Assembly: GCF_900187855.1 (NCBI RefSeq)
Contig: NZ_FYEG01000010.1
Span: 1 to 48,465, forward strand
Direction of reading: 5' to 3'
From: Actinomyces minihominis
GTDB lineage: Bacteria; Actinomycetota; Actinomycetes; Actinomycetales; Actinomycetaceae
Length of the DNA stretch: 48,465 nt
How positions within the stretch are numbered: position 1 is the first letter of the stretch; each line of letters begins with the position of its first letter. Positions 24,713 through 32,229 of the stretch are shown piece after piece. The position numbers and the translations under genes are program-made. The notes under the pieces are model-generated. The model had not been told where the DNA came from. It saw nothing but the letters and a program-made list of their open reading frames with translations, and did no database searches.

Positions 24713-26425
24713 TTACTGGGCGCGCTTGCCTCCGCCCTCCTGCGAGTCTTCATGCCGTATGGCGGCTTTCACAAACTCGACGAAGAGCGGGTGGGGGCTC
24801 GTTGGACGCGACTTGAACTCTGGACGCGCCTGAGTTCCCAGGTAGAACGGGTGAACGGCCTCATCCATTTCAACGAACTCCACCAGCTTCCCATCCGGCG
24901 AAAATCCGCTGAACCGCAGACCTACCGAGGCGAGCGCATCCTCGTGTTCTCGGTTGATCTCCGCACTCTGGTGGTGGCGCTCGCTGATCTCTGTCGACCC
25001 GTAGACCTCTTCGACGCGTGAACCCTTCACAAGCTGCGCCGGGTAGGCGCCGACCCTCATCCCGCTCTTACGGTTCGTGCCGTCCTCGGCCTGCGTGACC
25101 ACAACCTGATTCTCGATAATCAGCGGGCTCGTTTCAGCGTCTCCCGAGAGCGGTACATCAGCCAAGGACTCCACCCCCTCAGCCGCCTTGATCACCATGC
25201 ACTGCGCACCGAGTCCGATACCGAGTACCGGTACCCCAGCCTCCTCCGCGTACTCCAGCGCCCCGAGTACCCCCTCGATCTGCTCGTTGCCGAAGGTTCC
25301 CGGAAGGAGGATGCCATCGACCTCCTCGAGGGCCTTTGCCGCCGACTCAGGTGTGGCACACGTACCTGAGCGAACCCAGCGGGTCTTGACTCTGCAGTCA
25401 TTGGCAAAGCCACCTGCCTTGAGGGCCTCCGTGGCGGAGAGGTACGCGTCAGGCAGCTCGGTGTACTTTCCAACAATGGCGACCTCGACCTGGTGAAGAG
25501 GAGAGTTGACGCGGCGAAGCAGGTCATCCCAGCGAGTCCAGTCAACATCGTGGAACAGCAGATCCAGGCGGCGTACAACGAAGGCGTCCATTCCCTGACG
25601 GTGCAGAACCTTGGGCACCGCGTACAGCGACGAGGCATCCGGACAGATGATCACACCCTCGGGCTCAACGTCGCACATCATTGACACTTTGCGCTTAATT
25701 GAGTCAGGTACTTCGACCTCGGTACGCAGCACGAGCATATCCGGCTGAATACCGACTGAGCGCAGTGTGGCTACGGAGTGCTGGGTGGGCTTGGTTTTGA
25801 TCTCTCCCGCTGCCGAAACATACGGGAGCAGAGAGACGTGGATGAACATGCAGTTGTCCCGTCCCAGCTCACGCCTCACCTGCCGCGCGGCCTCGAGAAA
25901 CGGTGCTTCCTCGATATCACCGACGGTCCCCCCGATCTCAGTGATGATGACGTCGGGGGCAGCGCTTCCGTCCGTGGGATGCGCCTGGATTCGCATGCGT
26001 CTGGCGATCTCATTGGTGACGTGGGGGATCACCTGAACGGTTTCGCCCCCGTAGTGCCCACGTCGATCATTGGCGAGGACGGATGAGTAGACCTTACCCG
26101 TAGTGGCATTCGCACCGCCGGAGAGGGAAATGTTGAGGAACCGCTCGTAATGACCGATGTCGAGGTCGGTTTCGGAGCCATCCTCTGTCACGAAGACCTC
26201 TCCGTGCTGGAACGGATCCATGAGGCCGGGATCAACGTTCAGATAGGGGTCAAGCTTCTGCATGACGACGTTTAAGCCACGCGCGCGAAGCAACATGCCC
26301 AGCGACGATGCTGTCAGTCCCTTACCCAGGGAGGAGACGACTCCCCCGGTGACGAAAATCTGCTTGGTGATGTGATTACTTACAGAGGAGAGCCCATTGG
26401 TCGGGCGCACAGAGTCATTGACCAT
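24713..26425 (-). CDS. pyrG: CTP synthase with degenerate glutaminase domain
   Basis: CTP synthase aminates UTP to CTP using ATP and ammonia taken from glutamine. The N-terminal synthetase domain (residues 20-290) looks intact: [36 protein letters not shown] and [11 protein letters not shown]. The C-terminal class-I glutaminase domain (310-558) is full length but altered at key points. The nucleophile motif GICLGMQ reads GIGLGAQ (Gly404, codon 25214-25216). The catalytic His of FHPEF is Arg534 (ARPEF, codon 24824-24826); Glu536 remains. The oxyanion loop PGGFG is PGTFG (Thr377), and the conserved HRYE stretch is QSAE. Ammonia-dependent activity is predicted. Length (570) and frame are normal, arguing against a decaying gene. 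It follows steB/mctB, as in mycobacteria. Confidence 0.95.
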   Translation of the reverse strand: MVNDSVRPTNGLSSVSNHITKQIFVTGGVVSSLGKGLTASSLGMLLRARGLNVVMQKLDPYLNVDPGLMDPFQHGEVFVTEDGSETDLDIGHYERFLNISLSGGANATTGKVYSSVLANDRRGHYGGETVQVIPHVTNEIARRMRIQAHPTDGSAAPDVIITEIGGTVGDIEEAPFLEAARQVRRELGRDNCMFIHVSLLPYVSAAGEIKTKPTQHSVATLRSVGIQPDMLVLRTEVEVPDSIKRKVSMMCDVEPEGVIICPDASSLYAVPKVLHRQGMDAFVVRRLDLLFHDVDWTRWDDLLRRVNSPLHQVEVAIVGKYTELPDAYLSATEALKAGGFANDCRVKTRWVRSGTCATPESAAKALEEVDGILLPGTFGNEQIEGVLGALEYAEEAGVPVLGIGLGAQCMVIKAAEGVESLADVPLSGDAETSPLIIENQVVVTQAEDGTNRKSGMRVGAYPAQLVKGSRVEEVYGSTEISERHHQSAEINREHEDALASVGLRFSGFSPDGKLVEFVEMDEAVHPFYLGTQARPEFKSRPTSPHPLFVEFVKAAIRHEDSQEGGGKRAQ

Positions 26426-26496
26426 GGACCCTCATTCTACCCAACTCACCGGTCGTTTCTCACCACGGTCTCAGACCACTCGGTCACTCCAATGGC

Positions 26497-26533
26497 GAAG
26501 AGTGCCGTAATCCGGGTGGATGCGACACTCTTC
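26497..26533 (-). terminator. possible stem-loop after steB/mctB
   Basis: Perfect 8-bp arms (26497-26504 with 26526-26533) enclose a smaller ATCC/GGAT stem. It lies between the steB/mctB stop and the pyrG start. No U-tract follows leftward, so it may only reduce read-through into pyrG or mark a processing site. Confidence 0.4.
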
Positions 26534-26547
26534 TATTGCTTGATTGG

Positions 26548-27477
26548 TCAGGGCAGGGGCGCCAAAACCGTGGTTGCTCCAAGCTGGGTACCGAACGCTC
26601 CGCCCGTGTTGGCTGCGATGATCAGCACACCGTTCAGGCTGCCCTGTGCGCTGCCGCCGCGGTCTGCGGTTGCAAGTGGTGACCCCGCCTCACGAAGGAC
26701 CGCGATGAACTGTTCAGCTCCTGCTGCCTGGCCAACCGCAACTGCCGGGACCTCTGCACCCCCGAACGCAATCCCCAGTGAAATCCATGCCTCACGGGTC
26801 AGCGGAGGGAGTTCGCCCGCGTTCTCCCCCGACTGCACCTCCTCGGAAACCACTGCGGAAACGCCAGCGCCTGGGCCAACCAGCATCAGGGCGTCAGCGG
26901 CCTCACCGGGCATTGACTCTTTGATGACCAGGGGCGTAGCTTCGTCAGTTAGCATGCTACTGATCAACTCCGCCTCAGTCGTACTCTGGGTGAGAGCTTC
27001 GACCAGTCCGGTCGCCAGGACCGTTGAGGGTGAGGCATCCGCGGGACGCTTCGAAAGGTGGGCTGAAACCGGCGAGGCCAGGGTTTCACGGTAGGTGTTC
27101 GACTGCTGCGACACGAACTCGGCTGTCACTTCGACCGGTCCCAGTACCTCTGCGCCGGCCAGTGTCAGCATTGCGGATACCGAATCTAGATCGGCGGTCG
27201 CGGTGTCGGGAAGCGCCACCAGAGCAACCTTCTGACCGGTCAGCGTGCCGGGAAGTACTTCGTTGGCCAGGGCGTCAGCAACCAGGCTGCCCGCTTCCGC
27301 GTCGGCCTGTGCCGCCACCAGGGCCTCTTGGAGCTCTGAGACTGAAGCTACTGCGGCCTCGTCTTTCCCAAAGCCGTTGATTGAGTTCTGGAGCGGTCCG
27401 GCACCGAGAACAACCCCGATGGCCAGGGCAAGGAACACCGCGATCAGTGAGACCAGGTGATAGCGAAAGTTGACCAT
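26548..27477 (-). CDS. MctB/SteB-like membrane-anchored protein
   Basis: This protein of about 309 residues has one N-terminal membrane helix (NFRYHLVSLIAVFLALAIGV) and a long Ala-rich extracytoplasmic part that begins with a coiled-coil (VSELQEALVAAQADAEAGS). It matches the family of mycobacterial Rv1698 (MctB, reported in copper resistance) and corynebacterial SteB (cell-envelope synthesis with SteA). The steA gene lies directly upstream, overlapping by one base, which supports the SteA-SteB role. I chose the ATG at 27477 because family members begin MVNFRYHL; the frame itself extends to 27492. Confidence 0.9.
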   Translation of the reverse strand: MVNFRYHLVSLIAVFLALAIGVVLGAGPLQNSINGFGKDEAAVASVSELQEALVAAQADAEAGSLVADALANEVLPGTLTGQKVALVALPDTATADLDSVSAMLTLAGAEVLGPVEVTAEFVSQQSNTYRETLASPVSAHLSKRPADASPSTVLATGLVEALTQSTTEAELISSMLTDEATPLVIKESMPGEAADALMLVGPGAGVSAVVSEEVQSGENAGELPPLTREAWISLGIAFGGAEVPAVAVGQAAGAEQFIAVLREAGSPLATADRGGSAQGSLNGVLIIAANTGGAFGTQLGATTVLAPLP

Positions 27478-28664
27478 TAGCACGCCCTCCAAGGGTTAGC
27501 AGCATACCGAGTAGGAAGACTGGAAGTTAGTGGAAACACTGTAGGAACAACGAGGCCGGCGGTTGAGAGACCGATCAGCCCCGCACCCCATGGGGTAACG
27601 AGGATCGCGGCAGCCAGTGCAACCACTGCCACCAGCAGGAGCAGGCCCAACCACCAACCCGAAAGGCGAGGACGGTACGACGCCAAAAGAGCGTCGAGCG
27701 AGATCAGTCGGTCGCGCAGCTTGGTTGTCACCATGATGTCCCCGGTGGTGTGCAGGCCGCTCTGATCAAAGAACTGTGCGAGGGAGCGGGAACCCGAGCA
27801 GTCCACCACAACCGCCGCGCCGCTCTGGGCCGCGAACAACAGGGCCACATCGGTCGCAGACAGGCCGGTTGGAACAGCATCAAAGTCGATTGAGTGCCGC
27901 TTGAGTAGTCCCCGGGCAGAGACCTCCTCTCCCCTGGTGGGGACCAGAACCTGCCGCACCTTTTTCAAAGCCGACGGATCCGTGTCCCTGGGATCTCCGA
28001 CCATGACGGTCGGTTTCAATCCCACCGCGGCAAGGGCCGCGGCTCCGGAGCCAGCCGCAATTATGACCGGGTGGTGATCACCGAGGAACTGGTGCAGCTC
28101 CTTTTTGACCGGGACCAGATTCGTGGTCGGGGTGGCAACAAGGACGATCTTTCCCCTCATCTTGACGCGGGGTGCCGGTAGACCTACACCATCAACAATG
28201 AGGGCTTGCTCAGACCCAAAGTCACGGGCCGACGACAGAGCGTAAGCCTCAACCCGGCTTACCAGTCTCTCGCGGGCTTCATCGTCCTCGACCGCTACGT
28301 TCTGCTGGGTAACACGGCGCCCAGAAGCCACCAGCATGTCACCCGTGAAGACGTCTTCACCCTGGACGGTGACGGTTTCACCATCGCGAATGTCAAGGAG
28401 ATCGCTGCCCAGGTCGTCGATCAGTGGGACACCCACGCCGAGGAGGACACTGCCACCCATACCTAGTGCGCGACCCGTCGAGCTCTTGGCTGCGTTGAGG
28501 ACCATCCTCGGGCGATAGGCCGCGAGGACGTGCGCCGACTCAAAATCTAAGTCAGGGGCATCAATGATGAGGATACTGCCGCGAGCAGGTGGTCGATTGA
28601 ACCGTCCCTGGCGGTCCGCCACGGCAGCCAGAGCTGAAACCGGTCTAGAGTCAGTCTTTTTCAC
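27477..28664 (-). CDS. SteA-like cytokinetic/cell-envelope protein
   Basis: This 395-residue protein matches the actinobacterial SteA family (mycobacterial Rv1697). Most of it is a cytoplasmic domain related to thiamine-pyrophosphokinase-like folds, with RGSILIIDAPDLDFESAHVLAA and PTVMVGDPRDTD near its putative nucleotide site. Two hydrophobic helices follow near the C-terminus (WWLGLLLLVAVVALAAAILV and the next one). In corynebacteria SteA and SteB are linked to septal cell-envelope synthesis. The GTG start at 28664 overlaps the recN stop (GTGA), and the stop overlaps steB/mctB, giving tight coupling in the order recN-steA-steB-pyrG. Confidence 0.9.
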   Translation of the reverse strand: MKKTDSRPVSALAAVADRQGRFNRPPARGSILIIDAPDLDFESAHVLAAYRPRMVLNAAKSSTGRALGMGGSVLLGVGVPLIDDLGSDLLDIRDGETVTVQGEDVFTGDMLVASGRRVTQQNVAVEDDEARERLVSRVEAYALSSARDFGSEQALIVDGVGLPAPRVKMRGKIVLVATPTTNLVPVKKELHQFLGDHHPVIIAAGSGAAALAAVGLKPTVMVGDPRDTDPSALKKVRQVLVPTRGEEVSARGLLKRHSIDFDAVPTGLSATDVALLFAAQSGAAVVVDCSGSRSLAQFFDQSGLHTTGDIMVTTKLRDRLISLDALLASYRPRLSGWWLGLLLLVAVVALAAAILVTPWGAGLIGLSTAGLVVPTVFPLTSSLPTRYAANPWRAC

Positions 28665-30340
28665 GTCGTCAATTGTCCCATGCCACCTTGATTTTCCAGT
28701 TCGAGGGCGTGTCGGCGCGCCGCGCCACCCCCGTCGTCTCCGCCTAGCATTCGGACAATCTCATCGGTTCTGTCCTCACCCTCAACTAGGCGAACCCGAG
28801 CGTTTCCGTCGTTCTTTTCCACGACAAAGTTGCGGTCTGCAAGCGCTGCCACCTGGGCCAGGTGTGTAACCACGATGACCTGATGAAACTGTGCGAGCTG
28901 CTTGAGACGTCCTCCGACCTGGTTCGCTGTCAGCCCACCGATACCGGCGTCGACCTCGTCAAACACCATGGTCTGCGGAGTCTCATCAGCAGCCAGAACC
29001 ACTTCCAGGGCCAGCATGATGCGTGATAACTCCCCGCCTGAGGCACCTTCCCCAAGTGGAGTGGCGGAAGCAGAGGGGTGGGGCTGGAGAAGCATCTGGA
29101 CCCTGTCGGCGCCGCTTGCGGTTGGCTCGATAGGCGTGACGTCAACGATAAACCTGGCGTTGGCAAGAGCAAGGCCAGCGAGCTCGGTATCCACCAGCTC
29201 CCCCAGCCGTTGAGCGGACTGACGCCGTGACTTTGAGAGTAGCTCTGCGGCCTCGGACAACTCAGTTTCGGCCTTCCGCAGGGCCTCTCTGGCAACCTGT
29301 GGGTCGCCCTCTTCACCTTCGAGCGCCGCAATGCGGACCTTGGCTGTCTCCTGCCACGCCAGCAGTTCAGCGGCGTCACGCGCGCGTCCTCGACACAGTT
29401 CCGTCAGTGTTGCGCGGCGCTCGTGAAGGCGAGCGAGTTCATCGGGATCGTCGAGGAGGTCCTCAAGATAGTCCCGGAGGTCTGTCACCAGGGCGCCGGC
29501 CTCGGCATCAAGTGAGCGGGCCCGCTCTGTGTACTGCTGCAGACCCTCATCAAGGTTCGATGCGCGAACCAAGGCCTCCGCTACCGATCCCAGTTGGTCC
29601 GCAATCCCCCGGCGACCGTATGAGTCATCACCATCAGAGAGCATGGTGAGTGCCGACGATGCAGCGCTTCTCAGAGCCTCAACATTGGAGAGGCGGTCGA
29701 TGGCCGAATCAAGCTGGTCTTCCTCATCAACTGCCGGGTCAAGTGCCGCAACCTCAGCAGTGACGTCACGCAGGTACCTCAGCTCTGCCTCAAGGCGATC
29801 CCTGTTCTCTTCCAGTTCCAGGGTGCGATCGCGAAGTACCTTCACCGCCTCAAACTTCGACCTATAGTCAGCAAGAAGGTCCGCGTGTGGTGCCGGGGAA
29901 AAAGAATCGAGGACCTCAAGTTGGTAGTGCGGGGACCGGAGACGCCACTGGTCAGCCTGGCCGTGAATCGTGATTAGTCCCCCTGCCGTCTCTTGAAGGA
30001 TCTTCGCGGGGACAGGTCGGCCACACACAGCTGCTCGGGAGCGCGAGGACATGACTGTCCGCGAGAAAGATGCCTCCCCGTCCTCGATTGCAAACCCGCC
30101 CTCTTCAAGGGTTTCGGCAACCTGGCGCGGAACACTCATCACCGCATCAACTTCGGTTCGATCGCGGTCTGACTTAATAATGCGTGGCTCAGCCCGGCCA
30201 CCCGTGAGCAACCGCAAAGCTGTCAGCAGCATGGTCTTCCCGGCCCCGGTTTCGCCCGTAATGGCCGTAAGACCGGGGATTAGTTCAAGTTCGCAGTCCT
30301 CCAGGAGCGCCAAGCCGGAAATTCTCAGCTCATTCAGCAT
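28661..30340 (-). CDS. recN: DNA repair protein RecN
   Basis: This SMC-like ATPase acts in double-strand break repair. It has Walker A ITGETGAGKT near residue 30, two long coiled-coil arms with charged heptads (about residues 150-350), the signature ASGGELSRIMLALEVVL, and Walker B TMVFDEVDAGIGG followed by VVTHLAQVAALAD. From the ATG at 30340 (MLNELRISGLALLED) it has 559 residues, the normal length. The frame runs on to 30391, but that would place 17 extra codons inside nadK. It overlaps nadK by 11 bp. Confidence 0.95.
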   Translation of the reverse strand: MLNELRISGLALLEDCELELIPGLTAITGETGAGKTMLLTALRLLTGGRAEPRIIKSDRDRTEVDAVMSVPRQVAETLEEGGFAIEDGEASFSRTVMSSRSRAAVCGRPVPAKILQETAGGLITIHGQADQWRLRSPHYQLEVLDSFSPAPHADLLADYRSKFEAVKVLRDRTLELEENRDRLEAELRYLRDVTAEVAALDPAVDEEDQLDSAIDRLSNVEALRSAASSALTMLSDGDDSYGRRGIADQLGSVAEALVRASNLDEGLQQYTERARSLDAEAGALVTDLRDYLEDLLDDPDELARLHERRATLTELCRGRARDAAELLAWQETAKVRIAALEGEEGDPQVAREALRKAETELSEAAELLSKSRRQSAQRLGELVDTELAGLALANARFIVDVTPIEPTASGADRVQMLLQPHPSASATPLGEGASGGELSRIMLALEVVLAADETPQTMVFDEVDAGIGGLTANQVGGRLKQLAQFHQVIVVTHLAQVAALADRNFVVEKNDGNARVRLVEGEDRTDEIVRMLGGDDGGGAARRHALELENQGGMGQLTT

Positions 30341-31241
30341 GGCCGGGGCTTCCCGAGGCGTCATCGCCCTCGTCATGAACCGTCTCTGCACGCCACCCCG
30401 TCACGGGCAGGTTGAACTTCGTGACCAGACGTTTGGCAAACGGCATGTCATCGAGGCGCACAAGCTTGATTGGTCGTTTCCCCATCGTCACTTCAACGCG
30501 CGAACCAGCCGGGGCTTGGACTTCGCGGCGCCCATCGAGCCAAACAGTTGGAGCCACCCGGTTTGAAGCCAGGACCCCCACCTCCAGGTGCGAGGACGGA
30601 GCAACCACGAGGGGGCGGGTAAAGAGTCCGTGGGCTGCCAGTGGCGCCATTACGATTGCCTGGGTCTCCGGCCACACCACCGGCCCGCCAGAAGAAAAAG
30701 CGTAGGCAGTGGATCCTGTTGGAGTGGCCAGAATGATCCCGTCGGCAGCGTACGTGGACACCACCTGACCATCGACTGCGAAAGCAAAGTCAGCGGGATG
30801 GGCGTTGTCGGAGTGAAGGATCACCGCATCATTGAGCGCCCAATCCTCATGGATGCTGCCGTCGGGACGAACAATTCGGACCGACAGAGTCATCCTGGTG
30901 TCAGTCCCAAAATCTCCGGATGCAACCTGACGTAGAACCCTGACCACCGAGTCCGCTGTTGTTTCGGTCAGAAACCCCATGTGTCCGAAGTTGATTCCCA
31001 GCAGAGGCACGTCCTCGCGGTAAGCAATCTCGGCGGCACTCAGTAGGGTCCCATCACCGCCCAGAGTCAGGATCAGATCAGGCTTATCCTCGAGGACGAG
31101 TTTTTCGAAGTCATCCTCGCTATCCACAAGATCCGCCACATCAATGACCTCAACACCAAGTTCACCGGCGCGCCGATAAATGCGCCGAGTCGCCCTCTGC
31201 ACCTCGGGCCGATGACGATGACGGACCAGGAGGATCTTCAT
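30330..31241 (-). CDS. nadK: NAD kinase
   Basis: This 303-residue kinase makes NADP from NAD. The nucleotide motif LTLGGDGTLLSAAE holds the catalytic GGDGT, followed by PLLGINFGHMGFLTE and the NAD-site stretch ATPTGSTAYAFSSGGP. About 20 hydrophilic residues extend the C-terminus (VHDEGDDASGSPG). It begins 5 bp after the tlyA stop and overlaps recN, which is the usual actinobacterial order tlyA-nadK-recN. Confidence 0.95.
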   Translation of the reverse strand: MKILLVRHRHRPEVQRATRRIYRRAGELGVEVIDVADLVDSEDDFEKLVLEDKPDLILTLGGDGTLLSAAEIAYREDVPLLGINFGHMGFLTETTADSVVRVLRQVASGDFGTDTRMTLSVRIVRPDGSIHEDWALNDAVILHSDNAHPADFAFAVDGQVVSTYAADGIILATPTGSTAYAFSSGGPVVWPETQAIVMAPLAAHGLFTRPLVVAPSSHLEVGVLASNRVAPTVWLDGRREVQAPAGSRVEVTMGKRPIKLVRLDDMPFAKRLVTKFNLPVTGWRAETVHDEGDDASGSPGHAE

Positions 31242-31246
31242 GACAC

Positions 31247-32107
31247 CTACTCAATCCCAGTTTGAGGACCAGTTGCAACAGCCGTAGAGATGGCCTCCGC
31301 AAGCCTATCGCCAACCAAGACATCGAGGTCGTGCCCGGTCGCCGCCCCTGTGGACAGGGGGGCAAGAAGTAAAAAGTACTCGACGTTGCCGGCCGGCCCA
31401 GGAAGCGGAGACGGTGCCACAGCGACCGTTCCCAGCCCCACCGTCGCTGCAAAATCTGCAACCTGCTGCACGGCTTCAGTGCGCAGGGCCGGATCGCGAA
31501 CAACTCCCCCGCTGCCGACGCGTCCCTTACCGACCTCAAACTGAGGTTTCACCATCAGCACCTGAAGTGCTCCCGGAGCGCAGTGGGCAAGGTTCTCAAT
31601 CACCTTGGTCAGGGAAATGAAGGAGAGGTCGGAGACCACGAGTGTTGGCGCCAACCCCTCTGGGGACAGCACCTGCTCGGGCTCCAGGTGACGAATGTTC
31701 GTACGTTCGAGGACGAGTACGCGGGAATCCTCACGAAGCTTCCAAGCAAGCTGACCGTAGCCGACATCAACTGCCGCCACGCCCTCGGCCCCCCGACTGA
31801 GGAGAACCTCGGTGAAGCCCCCTGTCGAGGCCCCCGCATCCAGGCACCACTGCCCCTCAATAGGGGGAAGATAACCAGCAAATGCGTCCAGCGCACCGAT
31901 GAGCTTGTGGGCCCCCCGTGATACCCAGTCCTCTTCAGGCGCCGGGACCACTTCGATCGCTGCAGCCTCCTCAACCTGGGTGGCAGCCTTTGTGGCTTTG
32001 AGGCCACCGACCGTCACCCTGCCGGCAGAGATAAGCTGCTGCGCCGCCGTTCGTGAGTCCACGAGATGGCGGCGCACCAACTCTGCATCAAGGCGACGCC
32101 TGGTCAT
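31247..32107 (-). CDS. tlyA: TlyA family rRNA methyltransferase / hemolysin-like
   Basis: This 286-residue protein has an N-terminal S4 RNA-binding domain (RRRLDAELVRRHLVDSRTAA) and an FtsJ/RrmJ-type methyltransferase domain with the SAM motif CLDAGASTGGFTEVLL. It also has AAVDVGYGQLAWKL and VVSDLSFISL, and VKPQFEVGKG carries the catalytic-type Lys. In mycobacteria TlyA 2'-O-methylates 16S and 23S rRNA, and its loss gives capreomycin resistance. The ATG at 32107 overlaps the stop of the short upstream gene in an ATGA arrangement, showing coupling. Confidence 0.94.
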   Translation of the reverse strand: MTRRRLDAELVRRHLVDSRTAAQQLISAGRVTVGGLKATKAATQVEEAAAIEVVPAPEEDWVSRGAHKLIGALDAFAGYLPPIEGQWCLDAGASTGGFTEVLLSRGAEGVAAVDVGYGQLAWKLREDSRVLVLERTNIRHLEPEQVLSPEGLAPTLVVSDLSFISLTKVIENLAHCAPGALQVLMVKPQFEVGKGRVGSGGVVRDPALRTEAVQQVADFAATVGLGTVAVAPSPLPGPAGNVEYFLLLAPLSTGAATGHDLDVLVGDRLAEAISTAVATGPQTGIE

Positions 32108-32229
32108 TGCACCTTCATGGAGGCCAGCTGGTCGCGCAGCTCCTTCTCCAGGCCACGCAGCTCTCCGAGCTCGAGGTTCAGGCTCTCGATCTCCTTGGTT
32201 GCAACTGCCTCAGCAGCCTCAGTCGTCAC
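32104..32229 (-). CDS. 41-codon coiled-coil protein (Rv1693-like)
   Basis: This short gene runs from a GTG at 32229 to a TGA at 32104-32106. The peptide is acidic and helical with Leu heptads (KEIESLNLELGELRGLEKE, then LRDQLASMKVQ), so it may form a small coiled-coil. It overlaps the end of the HAD fusion gene by 11 bp and the tlyA start by 4 bp, and GAGG lies 9 nt before the GTG. Mycobacteria have a small gene (Rv1693) at the same place between the HAD gene and tlyA, which supports it being real. Function is unknown. Confidence 0.75.
   Translation of the reverse strand: MTTEAAEAVATKEIESLNLELGELRGLEKELRDQLASMKVQ

Noticed and set aside
24713-26425. pyrG as a pseudogene
   Set aside because: The frame is full length, the synthetase motifs are intact and changes are confined to glutaminase residues; the enzyme is normally essential.
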